Assembly: GCA_017551675.1 (NCBI GenBank)
Contig: JAFZLC010000055.1
Location: 1-64,000 of the forward strand
Source: Paludibacteraceae bacterium
GTDB lineage: Bacteria; Bacteroidota; Bacteroidia; Bacteroidales; Paludibacteraceae
DNA length: 64,000 nt
Direction of reading: 5' to 3'
Shown here: positions 48,644 through 56,873 of the stretch, piece by piece
Position numbering within the stretch: position 1 is the first letter of the stretch
Layout of the letters: every line of letters begins with the position of its first letter
Notes under the pieces: generated by a model
What the model saw: the letters and a program-made list of their open reading frames with translations, nothing else
Told to the model about the DNA's origin: nothing
The model's database searches: none
Position numbers and translations under genes: made by a program

Positions 48644-48692
48644 CCCCCAGGGTGTTACCCTGAGCTATGCAAAGAGTTGTCCCAATGGGGCT
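48644..48692. repeat. Intergenic palindromic repeat
   Basis: Two hairpins, AGGGT-GTT-ACCCT (48649-48661) and CCCAATGGGG (48681-48690), lie in a GC-rich segment containing GAGCTATGCAAAGAG. I recall near-identical segments as dispersed repeats in Bacteroidota genomes; only one copy is in this window. Confidence 0.5.
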
Positions 48693-48738
48693 ATAGACAT
48701 CTTCATTAATGTGTGAATGTGTATGGCAATTCCCCTTT

Positions 48739-49194
48739 TCATTCCTTCCCCAAAAGTAGTTTCCAGAAACTTACAGGCAAATAAACATTTTCAAGCGATA
48801 TAGCCTCTTTGAACATAGGGGCAATCTGCTGTGGTGTATATCCAGCGATGCCACATCCAACAGGAGTCACCAAAAACTTCAGTTCCGAATGCTTCTTCGC
48901 ATATTCAATAAATCGGTCCACCGCTGCTTGCGTACTTTTCACTCCCTCCATCGTAGGTAATGCATAAGTGTGTCCCTGAAGTCCTTCTCCATTCCCCCAC
49001 TCTGCACCAAACTTATCATACGCCACCCGTGCAGCACCCCCATGGTGCATTCCCTGTGCATTACTTCCAAAAACAAATATCTCGTTCTCTCCTAATACAT
49101 TCACCATAGAGGGAGTCACCCGTGCAGAATGAGAGCCTTTCTCCCCTTCTGCCATCCAATTCTTTTCTTCTTCTGTGTAAACGTTTTGTTGCAT
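48739..49194 (-). CDS. A1S_2505-type macro-like protein
   Basis: The 151-residue protein has NEIFVFGSNAQGMHHGGAARVAYDKFGA and TYALPTMEGV with VTPVGCGIAGY, matching a family named after A1S_2505 and often annotated as a phage non-structural protein. The loops resemble macro domains that bind ADP-ribose, but that is inferred. No phage genes are nearby. It lies 38 bases downstream of the XRE regulator on the same strand. Confidence 0.75.
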   Translation of the reverse strand: MQQNVYTEEEKNWMAEGEKGSHSARVTPSMVNVLGENEIFVFGSNAQGMHHGGAARVAYDKFGAEWGNGEGLQGHTYALPTMEGVKSTQAAVDRFIEYAKKHSELKFLVTPVGCGIAGYTPQQIAPMFKEAISLENVYLPVSFWKLLLGKE

Positions 49195-49232
49195 TTGTGT
49201 TATGTTTAAAAATTATCACTATCCTTCAACTC

Positions 49233-49589
49233 TCATCTTGTCCCTTCGCCACAAATTCTATGAGCCTTTTTCTTATTCATATTCCTACGAATCTGTTGCA
49301 ACTCCTCCATCGTACTGTATTTGGGCTGAGAGAAGATATTCTTTATCTCAGAGGTATAACCCAACGCCATGGCCAGACTGATAAGGTTCTTCAACGAGAT
49401 GAGCCCTTTCTGCTCGAAACGCACAATGTTACTGACCGCCACCTCAGACTTTTCCGCCACTTGGTCGCGCGTTAGGTTCTTCTCTATGCGTCGCTTACGA
49501 AAATCAGCTGCAATAGTCTCCGCAATATCATCGGCATTGTCGAGCGTATAGCCTTCGAGAAGTGATAATATATTGTTATTTTCCATCAT
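49233..49589 (-). CDS. XRE-family regulator, HipB-like
   Basis: The 118-residue protein has a helix-turn-helix (about residues 25-80; KNLTRDQVAEKSEVAVSNIVRFEQKGLISLKNLISLAMALG) and a C-terminal tail FSQPKYSTMEELQQIRRNMNKKKAHR typical of the DNA-binding antitoxin paired with HipA-type kinases in Bacteroidota. No HipA gene follows; the next gene is a macro-like protein. It may regulate that gene or be a remnant. Confidence 0.82.
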   Translation of the reverse strand: MMENNNILSLLEGYTLDNADDIAETIAADFRKRRIEKNLTRDQVAEKSEVAVSNIVRFEQKGLISLKNLISLAMALGYTSEIKNIFSQPKYSTMEELQQIRRNMNKKKAHRICGEGTR

Positions 49590-49730
49590 CCGAAAGGGTT
49601 TATTGATAATATTTTATCAGTTGTAAATTTAGCACATTCCACTATAACGGCCAAACAATACAACGAAATTTTAATTGTATCTACATTGCGCATCATCGTT
49701 TATCTCATATCATTTCACCCTAAATCTTTT

Positions 49731-49762
49731 TTTGTGTATCTCATTATTTATTCATAATTTTG
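49731..49762 (+). promoter_or_regulatory. Promoter upstream of tRNA-Ser (CGA)
   Basis: TTTG (49731-49734), a 20-base spacer and TAATTTTG (49755-49762) match the consensus exactly. A terminator follows before the tRNA begins. Confidence 0.72.
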
Positions 49763-49786
49763 CTAATGAAAACAGTAGGAGCATGG

Positions 49787-49815
49787 AATCCGAGGTTCTT
49801 ACTTCGGATTTTTTT
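49787..49815 (+). terminator. Terminator-like hairpin between promoter and tRNA-Ser (CGA)
   Basis: AATCCGAGGT and ACTTCGGATT pair over 10 bases including a G-T wobble, with a TCTT loop and a run of T. It sits between the promoter at 49731 and the tRNA at 49831, so it could end a roughly 45-base RNA or attenuate the tRNA. Confidence 0.7.
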
Positions 49816-49830
49816 ATTGGAATGACCTAT

Positions 49831-49917
49831 GGAAAGATGCCGGAGTGGTCGATCGGGCCGCACTCGAAATGCGGTGAACGGGTAACTGTTCCCAGGGTTC
49901 GAATCCCTGTCTTTCCG
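49831..49917 (+). tRNA. tRNA-Ser (CGA)
   Basis: Class II tRNA with acceptor GGAAAGA/TCTTTCC, loop CTCGAAA (anticodon CGA), a long variable arm and T-arm GGTTCGAATCC. No CCA is encoded. Confidence 0.95.
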
Positions 49918-49965
49918 CAAAATTTAAAATCAAGGGCAAAGGCATATCAACCGGTTTTAAGCAAG

Positions 49966-49982
49966 AATTTATAGAACCCACC
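49966..49982 (-). repeat. Dispersed 17-base intergenic motif (exact consensus copy)
   Basis: AATTTATAGAACCCACC, the reverse complement of GGTGGGTTCTATAAATT. It lies 17 bases before the start codon of the lipoprotein gene at 49999. Confidence 0.6.
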
Positions 49983-49998
49983 CTAAAAAGAAGGCAAC

Positions 49999-50499
49999 AT
50001 GAATACAGATAAAATTAAAGAAATAAAGAATCTGAGCAAGACAAGACCAGCAAGTCTGATTAATCGATTCTCCCAATCAATCTTAAAAATGATTCTTCTC
50101 TCTTTGGGATTCTCCTGCATAACAAGTTGCGGTGGCTTATATGGCACACCTTATGCCGACTTCGAGATGAAAGGGAAAGTCACAAATGAGAAAGGTGAAA
50201 GTTTGTCTGATGTTGAGATCAATAGTGTAAGCAGAGAATCTGATTCTACATTATACCAAAGACCCGTGGCCATCACGAGTGCAAGAGGTATGTATACTGT
50301 TTCGGAAGACTTATATAGTCTACAATGGAGTGAAGGAGGCTACCCTTTCCGTTTCATTGGCGATACAACACTATATGAACCGTTCGACACCACAATCCGT
50401 CGTGACCAGCTGCATTTCAAAGGTGCTGATGATTGGTATGAAGGCAAAACTTCTATCGTAGTGAATGTGACACTGAAAGAAAAAAAGAAAAAAGAATAA
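49999..50499 (+). CDS. Putative lipoprotein of the radical SAM-associated type
   Basis: The 166-residue protein has a lipobox (CITSC, Cys44) after an unusually long positive N-terminus, then GLYGTPYADFEMKGKVTNEKGESLSDVEI, matching a lipoprotein family annotated as radical SAM-associated from memory, and a beta-sandwich (Ig-like) fold. No radical SAM gene is adjacent. An internal ATG at residue 31 would give a more standard signal peptide. It ends with a Lys-rich tail. Confidence 0.75.
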   Translation: MNTDKIKEIKNLSKTRPASLINRFSQSILKMILLSLGFSCITSCGGLYGTPYADFEMKGKVTNEKGESLSDVEINSVSRESDSTLYQRPVAITSARGMYTVSEDLYSLQWSEGGYPFRFIGDTTLYEPFDTTIRRDQLHFKGADDWYEGKTSIVVNVTLKEKKKKE

Positions 50500-50500
50500 C

Positions 50501-50517
50501 AATTTATAGAACTCACC
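50501..50517 (-). repeat. Dispersed 17-base intergenic motif
   Basis: AATTTATAGAACTCACC, one mismatch from the consensus complement. It begins two bases after the lipoprotein stop codon, so two copies flank the same gene in direct orientation. Confidence 0.5.
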
Positions 50518-50539
50518 GCAGCACAATCCTGCCAGACTA

Positions 50540-50571
50540 TTTGGGCAAACAACGAAAAATAAGTAACTTTG
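50540..50571 (+). promoter_or_regulatory. Promoter of the tgt operon
   Basis: TTTG (50540-50543), a 20-base spacer and TAACTTTG (50564-50571) match the consensus; tgt starts 35 bases later. Confidence 0.7.
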
Positions 50572-50605
50572 CAAATTGTAGATACATAAATACAAGAACA
50601 GTTTT

Positions 50606-51736
50606 ATGCAATTCGAATTACAATACGTTGATCCTAAAAGTAATGCCCGCGCCGGTAAAATAACGACAGACCATGGCGTTATCGAAACTCCTATCTTTAT
50701 GCCTGTCGGCACCGCCGGTACCGTGAAAGCTGTTCACCAAAGAGAAATCAAGGATGATATCAAAGCTCAAATCATCTTGGGTAATACCTACCATCTTTAC
50801 CTTCGTCCCGGACTCAATATCCTAGAGAAAGCGGGCGGACTACACAAATTCAACGGATGGGACAAACCAATACTGACGGATAGCGGCGGATTCCAAGTCT
50901 TCTCGCTCTCCGACAACAGAAAACTTACCGAGGAGGGCTGCACCTTCCGTTCTCATATTGATGGTTCGAAACATATCTTCACCCCTGAAAACGTGGTGGA
51001 CACTCAACGCATCATCGGTGCGGATATCATCATGGCACTCGACGAGTGTACTCCGGGTACTGCCGATTATGCTTACGCAAAACGTTCTCTCGAACGTACA
51101 CAACGCTGGCTGGACCGTGGACTCAAACATTTTGATGAGACAGAACCTAAATATGGATACAGTCAGACCTTCTTTCCTATCGTTCAAGGCTGCACATTCA
51201 AAGACCTTCGTCTGAAGGCTGCTGAATATGTTGCCAGCAAAGATAGAGAGGGTAACGCCATCGGTGGATTGGCTGTCGGTGAACCTACCGACGTCATGTA
51301 CGAAATGATTGAAACGGTCAACACCATATTGCCGAAAGACAAACCACGCTACCTCATGGGTGTGGGAACGCCAAACAACCTCTTGGAAGCCATCGAACGC
51401 GGCGTTGATATGTTCGACTGCGTAATGCCAACAAGAAATGGTCGAAACGGACTATTGTTCACCCAAAACGGTACCATGAACATGCGTAACAAAAAATGGG
51501 AGGACGATTTTTCTCCTCTCGATCCATTCGGCACCTCTTTCGTCGACTCTTTCTATACAAAGGCTTATGTTCGTCACCTATTCGTGGCAGATGAGATACT
51601 AGCACTTCAAATTGCATCCATCCATAATTTGGCATTCTATTTGTGGCTTGTCAAAGAGGCTCGCAATCAGATTATCGCTGGTACGTTCTCAACCTGGAAA
51701 GACAGCATGGTAAAGAAACTAAATGTCAGATTATAA
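50606..51736 (+). CDS. tgt: tRNA-guanine transglycosylase (no canonical zinc-binding cysteines)
   Basis: The 376-residue TIM-barrel enzyme has D92 in the DSGGFQVFSL substrate loop and the nucleophile aspartate in GVDMFDCVMPTRNGRNG. It swaps guanine for the queuosine precursor at tRNA position 34. The zinc site of most bacterial Tgt, CXCXXC in DPECDCYTC, is DPFGTSFVDS here, so the three cysteines are absent while the histidine in SIHN remains. This may be the lineage norm in Bacteroidota. It opens an operon with the LptF/G-like and PrsW-like genes. Confidence 0.93.
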   Translation: MQFELQYVDPKSNARAGKITTDHGVIETPIFMPVGTAGTVKAVHQREIKDDIKAQIILGNTYHLYLRPGLNILEKAGGLHKFNGWDKPILTDSGGFQVFSLSDNRKLTEEGCTFRSHIDGSKHIFTPENVVDTQRIIGADIIMALDECTPGTADYAYAKRSLERTQRWLDRGLKHFDETEPKYGYSQTFFPIVQGCTFKDLRLKAAEYVASKDREGNAIGGLAVGEPTDVMYEMIETVNTILPKDKPRYLMGVGTPNNLLEAIERGVDMFDCVMPTRNGRNGLLFTQNGTMNMRNKKWEDDFSPLDPFGTSFVDSFYTKAYVRHLFVADEILALQIASIHNLAFYLWLVKEARNQIIAGTFSTWKDSMVKKLNVRL

Positions 51737-51746
51737 CAGATCGATT

Positions 51747-52823
51747 ATGCTTAAAAAATTAGACATTTATATCATACGAAAATTCTTAGGAACCTTTTTC
51801 CTATCCATTGTCCTAATTATCAGTATCGCTGTTGTATTTGACATCACCGAAAAGATCGATGACTTTATGGAAAACAATGCTCCATTAAAAGCCATCATTT
51901 TTGATTATTACGTTAATTTCATTCCTTACTACGCCAACCTGTTTAGTCCTGTGTTCGTCTTCATTTCTGTTATTTTCGTCACCTCTAAGTTGGCCGACAA
52001 TTCAGAAATCATCGCCATGTTCTCGTCTGGTATCAGTTTTCACCGACTGATGAGACCTTACATGATCTCTGCGGCTATCATTGCCCTACTTACCTTCTAT
52101 TTAAGTAGCTACGTTATTCCCCCTGCCAACAAGGAGAGAATCGATTTTCAGGAAGTCTATGTGAAGAAAAAGAAGAAAGACCAAGCTATAAAGATTCGTT
52201 TGTGGGTGACCGACACTGAAGTTTTCTCCATCGACTACTACGACAAAAGAAACCAAAGCGGACGACGTGCTTCCATTGATGAATTCAACGGAAAAACTTT
52301 GAAATCAAGAATCATCGCCCACGATGTAGAATGGATGGGCGAAGACAATTGGAGACTACTCGACTATACAAAAAGAGAGTTCGATGGACTTTACGAACAC
52401 CTAACCAGAGGGGACACAATGAATCTGAAACTGAACCTCATTCCCGACGACTTCTTCGTCTTTGCAGGTATGCAGGAGCAAATGTCAACCCCTGAACTGA
52501 AAAAGTATATCGAAAGACAGAAATCAAGAGGTATCGGCAATATAAAAGACTTTGAGATTGAATATTCCAGAAGATTCTCATTCCCTTTCGCCGCATTCAT
52601 TCTAACCATCATTGGAGTCTCCCTCTCTTCGAAGAAGATAAAGGGAGGTATGGGTATAAACTTAGGTATCGGTATTGCACTGAGTCTTCTCTATATCCTC
52701 TTCTTCTCCATATCCTCCACATTCGCAGTCAATGGCAATTTCTCACCAGCAATGGCAGTATGGTTACCTAACATAATTTTCGGACTCATTGCCATTGTTC
52801 TATACGTAAGAGCACCTAAATAA
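51747..52823 (+). CDS. LptF/LptG (YjgP/YjgQ) family permease
   Basis: The 358-residue protein has membrane helices at both ends (about 10-30, 55-75, 95-120, and three near 275-350) around a periplasmic beta-jellyroll, the plan of LptF/LptG, which extract LPS from the inner membrane with LptB. Whether it is F or G is not clear from the sequence. A frame with an earlier start at 51723 overlaps tgt, but MLKKLDIYIIRKFLGTFF is the family start. Confidence 0.88.
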   Translation: MLKKLDIYIIRKFLGTFFLSIVLIISIAVVFDITEKIDDFMENNAPLKAIIFDYYVNFIPYYANLFSPVFVFISVIFVTSKLADNSEIIAMFSSGISFHRLMRPYMISAAIIALLTFYLSSYVIPPANKERIDFQEVYVKKKKKDQAIKIRLWVTDTEVFSIDYYDKRNQSGRRASIDEFNGKTLKSRIIAHDVEWMGEDNWRLLDYTKREFDGLYEHLTRGDTMNLKLNLIPDDFFVFAGMQEQMSTPELKKYIERQKSRGIGNIKDFEIEYSRRFSFPFAAFILTIIGVSLSSKKIKGGMGINLGIGIALSLLYILFFSISSTFAVNGNFSPAMAVWLPNIIFGLIAIVLYVRAPK

Positions 52824-52830
52824 AACACAA

Positions 52831-53862
52831 ATGATTTTAATCATCCGTAATGGCAAACAATTCGGTCCTTATGACAAGGATACGATCAAGCAATATGTAG
52901 AAGATGGCAAGATTCTAAAATGCGACAAATGCGTCGATAGTTCAGATATGGACAATGTCATCACCGTCAAACAATATTTGAAAGACAACGACATCTCTGT
53001 AAAGGTCAAATCCGCAGGAAGTCTTGTCAACCAATTGAAATCCATCGGACGAGACATCATTATTCCCCATGAATTCTTCAAAAAGGAGATACTATTAAGC
53101 GATAAGAAGTTTCTCTTATTGGCTGCGATAGGACTACTACCATCCGTCATTGGTTTCTTCATTCAGAATGAATGGTTGATGTTTTATTTCGTCTCCCTCT
53201 ACTTCTCTGTCATTTGGAGCATCTTCTTCTATAATTTCTTTAAAACGTCACAAGTATCGTGGAAGACGGCTACCACCATCTTTTTTATGACACAAATCTT
53301 TATCTTCCTTTTATGGGATGTAACAGGATTGGTAAAGCTAAATCCTTTCTATAACATTGGTGAACAAGGAGGATTCTTTTCACGACTCATATTCTTTATT
53401 ATGGGAGTTGGATTCACCGAGGAGTTTGTCAAAGCCATTCCTCTTTTCATATTAATAGCGAGGGCGAAAGAGCCTTTAATACCACGCACATTAGTCTTTT
53501 ACGGACTCATTTCAGGATTAGCATTCGGTGTAGAGGAAGGCGTACAATATCAGATAAAGGTGAATGACCAATTGGAATACCAATATTCATTTTTTGCCAA
53601 CATAGCCAGACTCACCTACCTTCCTTTCATTCATGCCGTATTCACAGGCATAGCAGGTTACTATATCGCCTTTGGTAACCTCTACCCTAAATTCAAAAAG
53701 TCACTCTATGCGATGGCTATTGTCGTTCCGATGGTTCTACATGGTCTGTACGACACATTCAATCAAAACACATTTATCGCCATCTTCTTCCTAATTATTC
53801 CAGTGGCTCTGCTTATGACCTATTTAAGGCGCACATCAGACTTAAAATCGAAATTGAGATAG
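52831..53862 (+). CDS. PrsW-like intramembrane metalloprotease with N-terminal GYF-like domain
   Basis: The 343-residue protein starts with a small GYF_2-like domain (MILIIRNGKQFGPYDKDTIKQYVEDGKI) and continues with about eight membrane helices. PrsW motifs are present: EEFVKAIP (about 195), EEGVQ, HAVFTGIAGY and HGLYDTF. Such proteins cut membrane-bound anti-sigma factors or related targets. It begins seven bases after the permease stop. A hairpin (CTAG-type arms, 53866-53891) follows the stop codon. Confidence 0.82.
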   Translation: MILIIRNGKQFGPYDKDTIKQYVEDGKILKCDKCVDSSDMDNVITVKQYLKDNDISVKVKSAGSLVNQLKSIGRDIIIPHEFFKKEILLSDKKFLLLAAIGLLPSVIGFFIQNEWLMFYFVSLYFSVIWSIFFYNFFKTSQVSWKTATTIFFMTQIFIFLLWDVTGLVKLNPFYNIGEQGGFFSRLIFFIMGVGFTEEFVKAIPLFILIARAKEPLIPRTLVFYGLISGLAFGVEEGVQYQIKVNDQLEYQYSFFANIARLTYLPFIHAVFTGIAGYYIAFGNLYPKFKKSLYAMAIVVPMVLHGLYDTFNQNTFIAIFFLIIPVALLMTYLRRTSDLKSKLR

Positions 53863-53910
53863 AAACTAGTACGATAGGAAAATCGTGCTAGATTGAAGAG
53901 GAAATAAATA

Positions 53911-53940
53911 AACCCCGAAAGCCTAACAACTTTCGGGGTT
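53911..53940. terminator. Bidirectional terminator between prsW-like gene and small lipoprotein
   Basis: AACCCCGAAAG (53911-53921) and CTTTCGGGGTT (53930-53940) form a perfect 11-base stem. The T-rich side is better on the minus strand, which reads the lipoprotein gene, but it likely serves both convergent genes. Confidence 0.75.
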
Positions 53941-53979
53941 CACTTTGTTAAATATACCCTTATATGCTTGAATTACTCG

Positions 53980-54192
53980 TTATTCACATACAAATCCCTT
54001 TGGAGAACCGTTGACACCGTATGTGTTCAAGTCAGAGCAATCAGAGACTGACATCTCTTCGTAATCGTAACTATAACTAGGCACTTCGTTACCCTCTTCA
54101 TCGTAATAAGTACAATGACAGTCGTTTTTCGTACATGAGAATAATCCCAATGAAAGTGCGACAGTTCCAAGTGCTATAAAAATCTTCTTCAT
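53980..54192 (-). CDS. Small cysteine-rich lipoprotein
   Basis: This 70-residue protein has a signal peptide and lipobox (LFSC) leaving a mature part of about 50 residues rich in Asp, Glu, Tyr and Ser with five more Cys. No family is recognised. It has its own -7 element (TACATTTG at 54270-54277 on this strand) and a terminator, so it is a single-gene unit. An ATG one codon upstream is also possible. Confidence 0.75.
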   Translation of the reverse strand: MKKIFIALGTVALSLGLFSCTKNDCHCTYYDEEGNEVPSYSYDYEEMSVSDCSDLNTYGVNGSPKGFVCE

Positions 54193-54283
54193 CATTTTAT
54201 ACTATAAAATTACGCCTACTCTTTTACACGGTTTTCAGCAACCCCAAAGTTTTTCAAATACATCGAGTGCAAATGTAATAAAA

Positions 54284-56746
54284 TTATCGAATCTTCGCAC
54301 CCAATTTCTCTTCGAAATTTTTAATCAGTTTATTCATTATACCATCAATCTGCGTATCCGTAAGCGTTTTAGCCATATCTTGCAAAATGAAGGTGACTGC
54401 ATAAGACTTCTTTCCTGCTGGCAAGTTCTTACCCTCATAGACATCAAACAAGTACATATCCTTCAACAACTTGCGCTCTGTCTCGCTTGCAATCTTAGCC
54501 ACATCCGCAAAGGTGGTGTTCGTATCCAACAACAACGCCAAATCACGCTTAACCTCTGGGAACTTAGATATATCCGAATAAGAAACTTTATGTTTCTTCA
54601 ACTCAGACAATATATTGTTCCATTCCAAATCAGCAAAATAGACATCAGTATCAATATCAAACTTCTTTGTCACCTTTTTAGAAACAACACCCAATGTTGC
54701 CAACAACTTACCTGCAGGGGTCAACATCGTCAAACCTTCCGACAACAAATCGTCTGAATATTCTCCAATCACCAAACCTTTCTTCTCCACACCCAAACGA
54801 GCGAAGATATTATCCACATAAGCAGACAATTGATAGAAGGATGTCTTATCCTGTTTCTGTACCCAGCTTGCAAGTGTCTTGTTACCTGCCAACCAAATAC
54901 CCAAATGGAAATCCTCTGAATAAGGTTTCAATGGTTGCTCGATAGTAGACTCCTTAGATGGATTCTTATGATAGCAGTTACCAAACTCATAGAACTTCAC
55001 ATCTCCGTTTTTACGATTGATGTTGTAAGAGATGCTCTCCAATCCACCGAACAACAAAGTCTGACGCATACAACCAAGATCCGCACTTAATGGATTCATC
55101 ACATTAATGGTGGTCTCTGCTGTATATTTCACTCCATCTGCGTAATAAGAAAGTTTTGTCAGTGAGTTATTTAATATCTCATGGAATCCGCAACCACTCA
55201 ACTGATCAGAGATCATATTCTGAAGTTTCAACGAGTTAGGTTTTGGAGAATAAGCAATAGAAGAGTGAAGAGTCGTACCCTCCTCCACATTATCATATCC
55301 GTAGATACGAAGGATATCCTCAATCACATCCACATCACGTTGCACATCCACACGATACGTAGGAACAGCCAACTGCATGGTAGTCTCCGTCTCATTCTTG
55401 ATTTCGATTTCCAAACCTTTCAAGATTGATTTTACATCCTGCTTAGAGATCTCTTGACCCACTAAGGAGTTAATCTTTTCAAATGTCAGATTAACAGGAT
55501 AAGGAGCTACAGCAACAGGATAGTTGTCAAACACATCAGAAGAGATGGTTCCACCTGCCACTTCCTTAACAAGCAAAGCTGCCAATTTCAAAATATATAA
55601 TGTATTGTTTGGATCGCAACCTCTCTCATAACGGAAAGATGCATCTGTATTCAAACCATGACGACGAGCCGTCTTACGAACTGAAACAGGATTAAAGTAT
55701 GCACTTTCAATAAAGATGTTCTTTGTCTGTTCTGTAACACCAGAATGCAAACCACCGAACACACCAGCGATACATGCACCACCCTTTTCGTCGCAGATCA
55801 TCAAATCATCAGCGCTCAATGTTCTTTCCACACCATCCAATGTAACGAACTTAGTGCCTTCAGCCAAATTCTTCACGATGATGTGTCGACCATCCATCTT
55901 ATCAACATCAAAAGCATGCAATGGTTGTCCCATAGCATGAAGCATGAAGTTTGTCACATCCACCACATTATTGATAGGACGAACACCAATTGTCTTCAAC
56001 AACTTTTGCATCCATTCTGGAGACTCTTTGATTGTGACACCAGCCACAACAACACCAGAGTAACGTGGGCAAGCCTTTTCATTTTCAACAGTGACCTTTA
56101 CAGGATAATTATTGTTCTCCACCTTGAAAGCAGAGACATCCGGCAATGTCAATTTATACTTATTATTATGTAATGCGAAATAAGCCGCCAAATCTCTAGC
56201 AACACCATAATGAGATGCCGCATCAATACGATTTGGAGTGATATCCACCTCAATCACATAATCTTTTTCAATCTGATAATAATCCTTAGCCAAGGTACCC
56301 ACCTTACAATCAGCAGGCAATTCGATGATTCCCTCATGACTTGTTCCAATTCCGATTTCATCCTCTGCGCAAAGCATACCGTATGACTCTACACCACGCA
56401 ATTTAGAACGTTTAATCGTAAAGGTCTGATCTCCATCATACAATTTTGTACCAATCGTAGCGACGATGGTTTTCAATCCTGCACGGCAATTAGCAGCTCC
56501 ACAAACAATCTGGAGAGGATCTCCTGAGCCCACATTAACAAGTGCTACATGCAAATGATCCGAATCTGGATGATTCTCGCATTGCAAAACTTCACCAACT
56601 ACCAAGCCTTCCAAGCCACCTTTTATTGATTCAACCTCTTCCACACCATCTACCTCAAGACCTATGGAAGTTAAAATCTTTGATACTTCTTCTGGTTCTA
56701 TATCAAGGTTTAAGTACCTTTTCAACCAATTGTATGATATATTCAT
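54284..56746 (-). CDS. pheT: Phenylalanyl-tRNA synthetase beta subunit
   Basis: With the chosen start the protein has 820 residues and the PheT layout: N-terminal tRNA-binding EMAP-type domain (about 40-150; VVGEVLQCENHPDSDHLHVALVN), B3/B4 editing domain, B5 DNA-binding domain (RYERGCDPNN nearby), and a C-terminal ferredoxin-fold anticodon-binding domain (SDISKFPEVKRDLALLLD). It pairs with PheS, not in this window, to charge tRNA-Phe. The frame extends 50 codons upstream into hydrophobic residues, which do not belong to the family; MNISYNWLKRYLNLD is the standard start. Confidence 0.95.
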   Translation of the reverse strand: MNISYNWLKRYLNLDIEPEEVSKILTSIGLEVDGVEEVESIKGGLEGLVVGEVLQCENHPDSDHLHVALVNVGSGDPLQIVCGAANCRAGLKTIVATIGTKLYDGDQTFTIKRSKLRGVESYGMLCAEDEIGIGTSHEGIIELPADCKVGTLAKDYYQIEKDYVIEVDITPNRIDAASHYGVARDLAAYFALHNNKYKLTLPDVSAFKVENNNYPVKVTVENEKACPRYSGVVVAGVTIKESPEWMQKLLKTIGVRPINNVVDVTNFMLHAMGQPLHAFDVDKMDGRHIIVKNLAEGTKFVTLDGVERTLSADDLMICDEKGGACIAGVFGGLHSGVTEQTKNIFIESAYFNPVSVRKTARRHGLNTDASFRYERGCDPNNTLYILKLAALLVKEVAGGTISSDVFDNYPVAVAPYPVNLTFEKINSLVGQEISKQDVKSILKGLEIEIKNETETTMQLAVPTYRVDVQRDVDVIEDILRIYGYDNVEEGTTLHSSIAYSPKPNSLKLQNMISDQLSGCGFHEILNNSLTKLSYYADGVKYTAETTINVMNPLSADLGCMRQTLLFGGLESISYNINRKNGDVKFYEFGNCYHKNPSKESTIEQPLKPYSEDFHLGIWLAGNKTLASWVQKQDKTSFYQLSAYVDNIFARLGVEKKGLVIGEYSDDLLSEGLTMLTPAGKLLATLGVVSKKVTKKFDIDTDVYFADLEWNNILSELKKHKVSYSDISKFPEVKRDLALLLDTNTTFADVAKIASETERKLLKDMYLFDVYEGKNLPAGKKSYAVTFILQDMAKTLTDTQIDGIMNKLIKNFEEKLGAKIR

Positions 56747-56844
56747 CTTTATTAAATTAATTATCTTCTTCAAGCAGAAAGTACCGATGTAACTTTCAAC
56801 GCACAAAAATAAAAAAAATATAGGAGCAAAAGAAAAAAATAGGC

Positions 56845-56852
56845 TAACTTTG
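56845..56852 (+). promoter_or_regulatory. -7 element for the Fur-family gene
   Basis: TAACTTTG matches TAnnTTTG, 22 bases before the start at 56874. A divergent CAAAAATA at 56804-56811 (TATTTTTG on minus) probably serves pheT. Confidence 0.5.
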
Positions 56853-56873
56853 TCCACCAAACCAGAAAATTGA

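Noticed and set aside
48739..49194. Prophage remnant
   Set aside because: The family name mentions phage, but no integrase, structural or lysis genes are nearby.
49233..49589. HipBA toxin-antitoxin system
   Set aside because: No HipA gene lies next to the regulator on either strand.
49675..49974. Plus-strand frame spanning the promoter, hairpin and tRNA-Ser (CGA)
   Set aside because: The frame covers regulatory and tRNA sequence; no family match or start signal.
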